A stretch of DNA of 59,493 bases. It comes from CAYJFX01 sp964370315 (GTDB taxonomy: Bacteria; Spirochaetota; Spirochaetia; Treponematales; Treponemataceae). Of the stretch, positions 17,432 to 24,512 are shown piece by piece. The stretch is from contig CAYJIS010000007.1 in assembly GCA_964370315.1 (NCBI GenBank), positions 1 to 59,493 on the forward strand, written 5' to 3'. A program made the position numbers and the translations under genes. Each line of letters begins with the position of its first letter. The stretch's first letter is position 1. The notes below the pieces were generated by a model, which was not told where the DNA came from, searched no databases, and saw only the letters and a list, made by a program, of their open reading frames with translations.

Positions 17432-18230
17432 TGTATACAAGGTGCAAAATAGCACACACAGAACATCATTTTTAATGTACAATTAATTGTAAGAAAAAAA
17501 AATAATTTAATAAAAGGGGAACAGTATGAAAAAAAGAGTATTACTATTAGGAGTAATGGTTATTACATTATTAGTGTCTTGTGTACAACCAACTAGCGTA
17601 TCAGATACTATAACTTTAGAAAAAGTTGATTACAGACTTCTTTCTGGAGAAAGCCTTACAGTTAAATATTCAAAAGGTGGTTATAAATCTGATGACATCA
17701 GCGAGGCTATAAACAGGAGAGCTCCTATTTTTAATGCTATTTTAGACACTACAGATATTATATTAGCAATAAAAAAACATGATGCCCTTTATTTAAACAA
17801 GACAATCACTATAACAAAAACTAAGCTTGATGAATTAACTTTAAACTACAATAAAGATGCAGATATTCTAATCGAATGGCATTATATCGACGGCATATTA
17901 ACAGTAGTGGAAGTAAAAGAAGTAGAATTTACAATTACAAAGGTTGATTATATTAATAGCTCTGGAACAAGCACGACAGAAAGATATTCAAGCGGTTTAG
18001 TTTTTCAACCTTCTCTTATAAAGGACCTAGCAAGCAAGGCTACTATATTTGAACAAATTTTTAATATAAGTGATATTACCCTAACTCATAAAGCGTATGA
18101 TGCTCTTTATTTAAACAAGACAATCACTATAACAAAAGCTGATCTTGATGAATTTAATTCAGACTACAATACTTCTTCAGCAACGGATGTCACTTGGTCT
18201 TTTGAAAATAACATTTTTATTTTAACCGAA
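16150..18230 (+). repeat. Six-copy coding repeat shared by two adjacent lipoproteins
   Basis: Protein-level repeats of about 100 residues begin near 16150, 16495, 16790 and 17110 in the first gene and near 17611 and 17935 in the second. Common landmarks are an opening strand with an aromatic residue and a Gly turn, a central helical part, a Y-N-x-(N/D) element, and a final strand around L-T-x-x-E. In the second gene the two copies are nearly identical over 39 bases (from about 17791 and 18101, protein DALYLNKTITITK), showing recent duplication or conversion. Confidence 0.75.
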
Positions 18231-18236
18231 GATTAA
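17526..18236 (+). CDS. Exported lipoprotein with two repeats, paralogue of upstream gene
   Basis: The signal peptide ends in TLLVSC (Cys19), a lipobox. The mature part is two tandem units of about 100 residues (about 31-135 and 137-236). Each has a strand of the form ITLEKVDYRLLSG or ITKVDYINSSG, the shared segment DALYLNKTITITK, an LDE-Y-N element and a final strand. The second unit runs to the last residue. The units align by landmarks with the four repeats of the upstream lipoprotein, so both belong to one family. The start has GGGGA 5 nt upstream. A 14-nt perfect palindrome (17478-17491) lies in the gap before the gene. No function can be assigned. Confidence 0.82.
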   Translation: MKKRVLLLGVMVITLLVSCVQPTSVSDTITLEKVDYRLLSGESLTVKYSKGGYKSDDISEAINRRAPIFNAILDTTDIILAIKKHDALYLNKTITITKTKLDELTLNYNKDADILIEWHYIDGILTVVEVKEVEFTITKVDYINSSGTSTTERYSSGLVFQPSLIKDLASKATIFEQIFNISDITLTHKAYDALYLNKTITITKADLDEFNSDYNTSSATDVTWSFENNIFILTED

Positions 18237-18268
18237 TGAAAACATAAGGGTAAAACATAGAAAATAGC

Positions 18269-18703
18269 ATGGACATATTAGACATATCAATTATAGTTTT
18301 TTCAATTTTAGAAAGTTCCAATGTAATTATTTTATATTTGCATCCGGATTCAAAAAAAGGTAATGGCGTTGCAGTATTTAACGCATGGTTTAAGTCAAAA
18401 GATGATGATTCTTTTAGACTTTTTTCTCAATACATGAAAAACTGGGTTGCAGGTTCTAAACTCATTTTTATTGTTTTATTAATGGCATGTCTATTTACTG
18501 GAACAGAAACTACAAAAATTTTTGCAGTCATTGCAGTTATTTTATCTATTGGAACTTATTATTGGCACCTACATCCAATAATCTCTAAGCTTGATGACAT
18601 GGGCGAAATTACCCCAAAAGGATATTCTAAAACATTATTTAAAATGATAACAGTCTTTATCGTAATGTTTAGCATTGCCCTAATTGTACATTTTATCAAA
18701 TAA
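18269..18703 (+). CDS. Small four-helix membrane protein
   Basis: This 144-residue protein is mostly hydrophobic, with helices near residues 4-24, 62-82, 84-100 and 120-143. A soluble stretch between the first and second helix contains HPDSKKGNG and AWFKSKDDD, and TYYWHLHPI follows the third helix. No catalytic or transport motif is recognised. The ribosome site is poor (AGGG lies too far upstream), so the ATG at 18269 is chosen only because it starts the first helix. It lies 32 nt after the second repeat lipoprotein and before a terminator, so it may be the last gene of that transcript. Confidence 0.65.
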   Translation: MDILDISIIVFSILESSNVIILYLHPDSKKGNGVAVFNAWFKSKDDDSFRLFSQYMKNWVAGSKLIFIVLLMACLFTGTETTKIFAVIAVILSIGTYYWHLHPIISKLDDMGEITPKGYSKTLFKMITVFIVMFSIALIVHFIK

Positions 18704-18742
18704 AAAACGCACCCCGCTAATTGGATACAATTAACGGGGTGC
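18702..18742 (-). terminator. Terminator of pfp, shared convergent site
   Basis: Arms 18709-18723 and 18728-18742 pair over 14 of 15 positions (GCACCCCG and TAATTG against their complements) around a GATA loop. On the minus strand six T follow (A-run 18702-18707), giving a strong terminator for pfp. On the plus strand the stem may also help end the lipoprotein transcript. Confidence 0.88.
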
Positions 18743-18769
18743 ACTACAAAAAAATGCTTTTTTTGTGTA

Positions 18770-20425
18770 TTACTCTTGCTCTAACACCAAGGTCTTAGTA
18801 GGTGCATCGCATACTTCAGTTGGACCGTAGTATTGAATTGCTCCTGGGAATAAGAAACTTGTTTTTACAGCCCATTCGTTGCGGTTTGCTACTAATTTCT
18901 TAAATGGTTTTCCATCCAATTCTACAAGTGCTTTTTTAATAACCGGTTTTGCGTGACCATGGCGTTGTTCCATGTTCATCATCATTGTTAAAGGAATACC
19001 ACCTGCAACCCATTCTGCTGCCGGTTTAATAAGGTTTCTAACAGATGAAATGTAACCAGTTAAGCCGTTTGCAATAAGTACAAATGCATTGTAGCCAAGT
19101 GAGTAGCAATAATCTGCATCAAAATTTGAAGGGAATGCACAGCGACCTTCATAGCCAAAGAAGTGGCAGTATGAACTAAAAGAGCCTTTGTAAGTTCCTG
19201 CTTTTTTCATTTCTACAAGTTGTTTTTCAACAGCAAGAGCCAATAGTTTTTCAGTATCAATTCGGCTAACCTGTACGTTTCCGTGTGGGTCGCGGTCTGC
19301 CAAGAATTGTTCTGCAATTGCGTCCGGCAAAGAATCAAAAGCGTCATAAGAAGAAGCAGTTAGGTTAGATTTTAACCATGCTTTTTTAGCTTCAAAACCG
19401 TTTAATGCATTAAACTCATCAGCTTTTAATGACATTGTATCGTTAAGCTCTGCAATTAAAGCTTTCATTTCTGGAACAAACTCAACTAAACCTTCTGGAA
19501 TAAGAACTAAACCAAAGTTTTCTTTTTGTTCTGCTCGTTTGGCAATTACTGCACAAATAGAATCGGTAATTTGACGAAGCGTCATTTGTTTAGCTTCAAT
19601 TTCTTCTGAAACTAAACAAATGTTAGCTTGTGTTTGAAGTCCGCATTCAAGTGCAATATGACTTGCTGAACGTCCCATAAGTTTAATAAAGTGCCAGTAT
19701 TTTTTTGCAGAGTTTGCATCTCGGCCAATGTTACCAATAAGTTCAGAATATGTTTTACAAGCAGTATCAAAGCCAAAACTTGTTTCGATGTATTCATTTT
19801 TTAAGTCGCCATCGATAGTTTTTGGAACACCGATAACTTGAGTAGAAAGACCGCATTGAATAAAATATTCTGCCAAAAGGGCTGCGTTTGTATTTGAGTC
19901 ATCTCCACCAATAATTACGAGTGCGTCGAGTCCTAAATCTTTTGCTGTCTTTGCAGCTTGTGCATATTGTTCATCACTTTCAATTTTTGTTCTACCAGAA
20001 CCTATGATGTCAAATCCACCGGTGTTTCTGTATTCGTCAATAAATGAATCTGTAAACTCTTTGTAATCAGCATCTAAAAGACCTGATGGGCCTCCTAAGA
20101 ATCCTAAGAGTTTTGACTCTTTATTAGCTTTTTTTACACCATCATAAAGACCTGAAATTACGTTGTGCCCTCCAGGAGCTTGTCCACCAGAAAGGATAAC
20201 ACCAACAGTAATTTTTTTACCTGCGTTTGCGTTATTCCCCTTTACAAGGTTTGCAATTGGTTTTCCGTAAGTGTTTTGAAATAATTCTTTTACTTTGTCT
20301 GCATCTGCAACTGCTGTTGTTGCTTCGCCAAGTGAAATAGTAAGGTTTTGTAAATCTTCTTTTAAAATAGCTGGTAATTTTGGCTCGTATTCGTATCGAG
20401 CTTTTTGTAATGCTGAAATACTCAT
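18770..20425 (-). CDS. pfp: PPi-dependent 6-phosphofructokinase, long form
   Basis: This enzyme phosphorylates fructose-6-phosphate with pyrophosphate, reversibly, in glycolysis. The signature segments are GGQAPGGHNVISG near the N-terminus, IIGGDDSNTNA (the Asp marks PPi rather than ATP use), PKTIDGDLKN with the catalytic Asp, and MGRSASHIALECGLQ. The length (551) matches the long plant-type/spirochaete PFP. I chose the ATG at 20425 because AGGAAG lies just upstream and family homology begins there; the open frame extends 87 nt further 5' without support. It ends at a strong terminator and stands alone. Confidence 0.95.
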   Translation of the reverse strand: MSISALQKARYEYEPKLPAILKEDLQNLTISLGEATTAVADADKVKELFQNTYGKPIANLVKGNNANAGKKITVGVILSGGQAPGGHNVISGLYDGVKKANKESKLLGFLGGPSGLLDADYKEFTDSFIDEYRNTGGFDIIGSGRTKIESDEQYAQAAKTAKDLGLDALVIIGGDDSNTNAALLAEYFIQCGLSTQVIGVPKTIDGDLKNEYIETSFGFDTACKTYSELIGNIGRDANSAKKYWHFIKLMGRSASHIALECGLQTQANICLVSEEIEAKQMTLRQITDSICAVIAKRAEQKENFGLVLIPEGLVEFVPEMKALIAELNDTMSLKADEFNALNGFEAKKAWLKSNLTASSYDAFDSLPDAIAEQFLADRDPHGNVQVSRIDTEKLLALAVEKQLVEMKKAGTYKGSFSSYCHFFGYEGRCAFPSNFDADYCYSLGYNAFVLIANGLTGYISSVRNLIKPAAEWVAGGIPLTMMMNMEQRHGHAKPVIKKALVELDGKPFKKLVANRNEWAVKTSFLFPGAIQYYGPTEVCDAPTKTLVLEQE

Positions 20426-20516
20426 TAATTTCTTCCTGTTTGTGAATAAATTTCTATATAAATCTTTCTTTATAGATTGAAAAATAATAACGTAAAATGG
20501 TAAAAAATTCAAGTGC

Positions 20517-20545
20517 TTGCAAAAAATCTCTTTCCATGATACAAA
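20517..20545 (+). promoter_or_regulatory. Promoter of the acetyltransferase gene, predicted leaderless
   Basis: TTGCAA (20517-20522), a 17-nt spacer and TACAAA (20540-20545) precede the ATG by 7 nt. No ribosome binding site lies between them. Confidence 0.45.
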
Positions 20546-20552
20546 TAATTAT

Positions 20553-21116
20553 ATGATAAAACTTCGTTTTGCAAGTGTTGATGACACACAACAAATTCTT
20601 TCTATATATAAACACTATATTGAAAACACTGCAATTACCTTTGAGTATGATGTACCCAGCCATGCAGACTTTTCAATGCGCATAAAAACTATTTCAGAAA
20701 CCTATCCATACATTGTTGCTACTTTAGATAACACCATAATTGGCTATGCGTATGCCACTCGCTTTAGAGAGAGAAAAGCATATGACTGGGCAGTAGAAAC
20801 ATCGGTGTACGTTAATAAAAACTATCAAGGTCAAGGAATCGGAAAAAAATTATACACTACCCTTCTGTCATTATTATGCGAGCAAGGATTTGTTATGGCA
20901 TATGCATGTATAACATTTCCTAATACTATAAGTGATGCACTTCACTCTTCTTTAGCATTTTCTAAAATTGGTGTATTTTCAAACAGTGGATATAAATTTG
21001 ATAAATGGCATGATATCGTTTGGTATGAAAAACAGCTTAACCCAACAACGGGTGCAAACTTTAAAATTAAAACAGTTGAACAACTAAAAAAAACAAGTGC
21101 CGCAGAGGGTTTATGA
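20553..21116 (+). CDS. GNAT acetyltransferase, phosphinothricin-acetyltransferase-like
   Basis: The fold of a GCN5-related N-acetyltransferase is clear: IKLRFASVDDTQQILSIY at the start, AYATRFRERKAYDWAVETSVYV in the middle, and the acetyl-CoA loop QGQGIGKKLY. This subfamily (Pat/Bar/YncA) acetylates small amines or amino-acid analogues such as methionine derivatives; the substrate here is unknown. The C-terminal ~30 residues after KWHDIVWYEKQL are an unmatched tail. The ATG at 20553 is preferred because the family begins there. Its last 4 bases overlap the start of the MFS gene (ATGA), so the pair is translationally coupled. Confidence 0.85.
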   Translation: MIKLRFASVDDTQQILSIYKHYIENTAITFEYDVPSHADFSMRIKTISETYPYIVATLDNTIIGYAYATRFRERKAYDWAVETSVYVNKNYQGQGIGKKLYTTLLSLLCEQGFVMAYACITFPNTISDALHSSLAFSKIGVFSNSGYKFDKWHDIVWYEKQLNPTTGANFKIKTVEQLKKTSAAEGL

Positions 21117-22381
21117 AAAGCATAAAAAACCACGACCTAGTAAAAACTTTTTTTGCCTTAAAAGGCAACCCAAAAATATCTCTTGTAACGGAGCCCTTAT
21201 GGTTTATTCCGTACTCTCTCTTTTCACCATTCGCAAGCTTGTACATGTCTAACGCCGGTCTTTCTAGTTCACAAATCGGTCTGATTATTTCTATTGGACT
21301 TTTTTTTCAAGTAATCTTTGCCTTTGTAGGAGGCGTTATTACCGATAAGCTAGGACGCCGTTTTACGACACTTATCTTTGATTTTTTAGCATGGACAATC
21401 CCCTGTTTTATTTGGGCTTTTGCCAATAACTTTTTATTATTTTTACTTGCCTCCTCAGTAAATGCACTGTTTCAAATAACTAGCACATCATGGACATGTC
21501 TTTTTGTTGAGGATTGCCCAAAAGAACACCTTACAAATTCTTTTACCCTCTTACATATGTGCGGAATGCTGTCTGTATTCTTTTCGCCAATAGCAATAGT
21601 ACTCGTAGACAAGCACTCAGTACAACAAGTAGTGAGCGTCCTATATTTTATATCTGGTGTTTCTATGTCTCTAAAATTTATTATTTTATATATTAAAGGT
21701 GGAGAAACTGAAATGGGGAAGATACGTATGGAAGAAACAAAAAGTATATCGTATACAACCCTTTTCAAAGGCTATACCGATGTAATAAAAACAATTCTTA
21801 CTTCTTCTAGCATGAAATTTGTTATTCTTTTGCTTGCCCTAACAAATACGTCAGTTATTGCAACAACAAACTTTTTTTCCCTATATATTACTAAATACTT
21901 ACACCTTAATGCTGCCTTAGTACCTATTTTTCCTATGGTACGAACTGCTATTATGCTTTTAGTTGTTGCCTTTTTACAAAATATTATAAATCGCCTTCGA
22001 ATGAGAACATCATTAATCGCAGGAACAATTGTCTACATTCTGAGTCATGCTGTACTTATTGTGTCACCTGAATATAGCATCATTGGAGCAAGCATCTATA
22101 CTATACTCGAAGCCGCAGCATATGCAATTGTGTTTCCAAGAAGAGAAGCACTTATGGCATATTACATTATTCCAAAAGAACGCTCGAGGGTACAATCAAT
22201 TTTTCATGCTGCTATGATTGCAATCTCATCCCCTTTTGGCTACATTGTTGGAAAATTATTTGATATTAATCCAACGTATCCATTTATATTTAATATTGCT
22301 TTATTCGGCCTCATAGCTATTTTTATCGCAAAGGCTAAAACAGTCATCTCATATGATAATGAGATTAGAGGCCTAGCATAA
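21113..22381 (+). CDS. Major facilitator superfamily transporter
   Basis: This is a 422-residue inner-membrane protein with about 12 hydrophobic helices. The loop between helices 2 and 3 reads GGVITDKLGRRFT, the MFS signature. The centre carries a charged cytoplasmic loop (KGGETEMGKIRMEETKS). It is probably a proton-driven drug or metabolite exporter; nothing in the sequence fixes the substrate. Coupling to the acetyltransferase gene suggests that the two may act on the same small molecule, for example modification plus efflux. It ends 95 nt before the deoD promoter region. Confidence 0.85.
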   Translation: MKSIKNHDLVKTFFALKGNPKISLVTEPLWFIPYSLFSPFASLYMSNAGLSSSQIGLIISIGLFFQVIFAFVGGVITDKLGRRFTTLIFDFLAWTIPCFIWAFANNFLLFLLASSVNALFQITSTSWTCLFVEDCPKEHLTNSFTLLHMCGMLSVFFSPIAIVLVDKHSVQQVVSVLYFISGVSMSLKFIILYIKGGETEMGKIRMEETKSISYTTLFKGYTDVIKTILTSSSMKFVILLLALTNTSVIATTNFFSLYITKYLHLNAALVPIFPMVRTAIMLLVVAFLQNIINRLRMRTSLIAGTIVYILSHAVLIVSPEYSIIGASIYTILEAAAYAIVFPRREALMAYYIIPKERSRVQSIFHAAMIAISSPFGYIVGKLFDINPTYPFIFNIALFGLIAIFIAKAKTVISYDNEIRGLA

Positions 22382-22422
22382 CACCCGGATAAAATAGAAG
22401 AATAATCGAATTATCAAAGGGG

Positions 22423-22451
22423 TTACAAAAAACAAAATCCTATGATATAAT
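22423..22451 (+). promoter_or_regulatory. Promoter of deoD
   Basis: TTACAA (22423-22428), a 17-nt spacer and consensus TATAAT (22446-22451), with the ribosome site GGAGGA at 22468-22473. A conventional short leader is expected. Confidence 0.72.
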
Positions 22452-22478
22452 TTCACATACATTTTTTGGAGGAACATG

Positions 22479-23180
22479 ATGAGTATACACATCGGCGCAA
22501 AAGAAGGCCAAATTGCAGAAGCAGTTTTATTACCTGGAGATCCTTTACGGGCAAAGTTTATTGCAGAAACATTTTTAGAGAATGTAGAATGTTATAATGA
22601 AGTTAGAAACATGCTCGGCTTTACTGGAACATATAAGGGTAAAAGAGTTTCTGTTCAAGGTACCGGAATGGGACAACCTTCTCTTTCTATTTACGTAAAC
22701 GAACTTTTTAACGTATACAATGTACAAAAAGCTATTCGAATTGGTACATGTGGTGCAGTACACAAAAGCACCAAGGTTAGAGATATAATCATAGCAATGA
22801 GTGCATGTTCTGACTCTGCGATTTTAAATCAACGTTTTGGATCACTTCACTTTGCACCTACCGCAAGTTATGAACTTATGGCAAAAGCAATTGAAGCTGC
22901 AAAAGCAAAAAACCTTGCACATTTAGTGGGATCAGTTACATCAAGTGACTTGTTTTATGACGATAACGAAAACTGGAAACTTTGGGCAAGTTACGGGGTG
23001 CTCGGCATTGAAATGGAAGCTGCAGAGCTTTACACATTAGCTGCCAAATTTGAAAGACAAGCATTAGCTATTTTAACGGTTTCTGATCATATTGCAACGG
23101 GAGAAACAACCACAGCAGAAGAAAGACAACTAACTTTTAAAGGCATGATGGAAATAGCCCTAGAAGCAGCAATTTCTTAA
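22479..23180 (+). CDS. deoD: Purine nucleoside phosphorylase, DeoD type
   Basis: The hexameric DeoD enzyme cleaves purine (deoxy)nucleosides with phosphate to the base and ribose-1-phosphate in salvage. Key segments are LLPGDPLRAKFIAE (phosphate site), RIGTCGAV, GIEMEAAELY (ribose contacts) and the catalytic Asp in TVSDHIATGE. The length (~233) is normal. Two ATGs are adjacent; the second, at 22479, has the better distance to GGAGGA. The gene stands alone between a good promoter and a strong terminator. Confidence 0.96.
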   Translation: MSIHIGAKEGQIAEAVLLPGDPLRAKFIAETFLENVECYNEVRNMLGFTGTYKGKRVSVQGTGMGQPSLSIYVNELFNVYNVQKAIRIGTCGAVHKSTKVRDIIIAMSACSDSAILNQRFGSLHFAPTASYELMAKAIEAAKAKNLAHLVGSVTSSDLFYDDNENWKLWASYGVLGIEMEAAELYTLAAKFERQALAILTVSDHIATGETTTAEERQLTFKGMMEIALEAAIS

Positions 23181-23185
23181 ATCAA

Positions 23186-23228
23186 AAAACTAAGAGGGCA
23201 AACTACAACTTCTTGCCTTCTTAGTTTT
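23186..23228. terminator. Bidirectional terminator between deoD and coiled-coil gene
   Basis: A 16-bp stem with one G-T pair (arms 23186-23201 and 23213-23228, loop 11 nt) begins with AAAAC and ends with GTTTT. It serves deoD on the plus strand and overlaps the last two bases of the convergent gene on the minus strand. Confidence 0.85.
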
Positions 23229-24378
23229 AGACTTTCACTTTTTTTGCCTTTTCTTCCTCTTTTTCTAGAATGGTAATTTTCTTATTTAGTTCATTTTGTA
23301 ATTCATTTTTTTCTACTAACAACGTATCAATATTCACATTATTGGTTTGTAATTTTTGAATTTTTTGTATATTTGAATCCTTGTCTTTTAGCAAATATTC
23401 TTTTTCTTTTTGTACTTTTTCAATTTCTTTTTTCGCATTTTCTATTTCAATCAATCGAGACAATGATAGGATTTGTCGCTTATGCACTTGTATATCTAAT
23501 AGCATTTTATCTAAACCCTTTGGAAACTCAACTAAAACTTCACCATCGGGACTTACGTAGCGACTAGCATATTCGTGTCCATTTTTAGCACAAAAATCAT
23601 CTTGTTCTAAACGTTTTTGTTCTATTAATCTATCCAATGCTTGCAAACGTTTTTTTGGAGAACTAGAAACACCTGCCTTTTCAAGTGAGCTTTTTATTGC
23701 ACCATCATTCAGTGACAGGTTTTCTAAACTTCGTTCTAAAGCAATTACATCTTTGTGTTTTTGAGAAAATGTATCGAGTAATTTTTTTACCTCTATATCT
23801 TGAAAATCTTTTTTTACTAATTGAACAAGCTTCCCTGAGTCGATAGCACTTTTTGCACCTTGCTCGAAAAGATGCTCTTTCTTTTGTTCAAAGGCAGCAA
23901 CTTGCGCCTTCGTAGCGCCTATTTTAGCCTGGTTAACTATCTTGGAAAAAACAGTATTTTTTTCAGTATCACTGCGATAGCCTTCTTCTTTTTCCTTTGC
24001 TTCAGCTATTTTACGATCTTCAACACAGATTTGAGTATACTCTTTTCCAAACACATCAGCAATTACAGGAGTATATTTTTCAAAAAGGGCTTTGCCAATC
24101 AGTAAATACATTGACTTAATTTCTTTCTGAAGATTTTTTTGTAAAATTTTAAGTTCCGAAATTTGTACTTTTATTTCAGCATGCTCTGTGTCTAAAGAGC
24201 GAATCGTGTCTTGAAGTTCTCGAAAACTATCTGCTTCTTTATTAAAAGCCCAATAGGAATCCAAAATTTCTTTTGAAACACTTTTTTCTTTTTTCTTAAA
24301 AACATAATGTCCAAGCTCAGATTCAAGCTTTAATAATGATAAAAATGTATTTTTTTGCAACTCAGAAAGACTTTCCAT
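23227..24378 (-). CDS. Long coiled-coil protein of unknown function
   Basis: This cytoplasmic, highly charged protein of 383 residues is mostly heptad-like helix rich in Glu, Lys and Leu, with the clearest coiled coils at about residues 55-110 and 300-383. No signal peptide, membrane helix or enzymatic motif is visible. One globular stretch near the middle (CAKNGHEYASRYVSPDGEVLVEF) may be a small domain. The ATG at 24378 has AGAGAGGA upstream; the frame continues 75 nt further 5' without support. It is single, convergent with deoD and divergent from the EF-G-like gene. Role unknown; a scaffold or filament-associated role is possible. Confidence 0.72.
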   Translation of the reverse strand: MESLSELQKNTFLSLLKLESELGHYVFKKKEKSVSKEILDSYWAFNKEADSFRELQDTIRSLDTEHAEIKVQISELKILQKNLQKEIKSMYLLIGKALFEKYTPVIADVFGKEYTQICVEDRKIAEAKEKEEGYRSDTEKNTVFSKIVNQAKIGATKAQVAAFEQKKEHLFEQGAKSAIDSGKLVQLVKKDFQDIEVKKLLDTFSQKHKDVIALERSLENLSLNDGAIKSSLEKAGVSSSPKKRLQALDRLIEQKRLEQDDFCAKNGHEYASRYVSPDGEVLVEFPKGLDKMLLDIQVHKRQILSLSRLIEIENAKKEIEKVQKEKEYLLKDKDSNIQKIQKLQTNNVNIDTLLVEKNELQNELNKKITILEKEEEKAKKVKV

Positions 24379-24437
24379 GGCATCCTCTCTTGGTTTATTA
24401 TACCACAAAATAATTGTTTTGTGAACATTTTTTTTGC

Positions 24438-24467
24438 TTGACAATTGTAACATTCATGCCTTATCAT
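24438..24467 (+). promoter_or_regulatory. Promoter of the EF-G-like gene
   Basis: Consensus TTGACA (24438-24443) and TATCAT (24462-24467) are separated by 18 nt. AGGAGAAGAG before the ATG at 24513 is the ribosome site. Confidence 0.65.
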
Positions 24468-24512
24468 ATATAGATAGCGTATTGCTATTTTTATTAAATC
24501 TAGGAGAAGAGA

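Noticed and set aside
22381..22478. Purine riboswitch before deoD
   Set aside because: The leader is too short after the predicted transcript start and shows no aptamer-like conserved stems.
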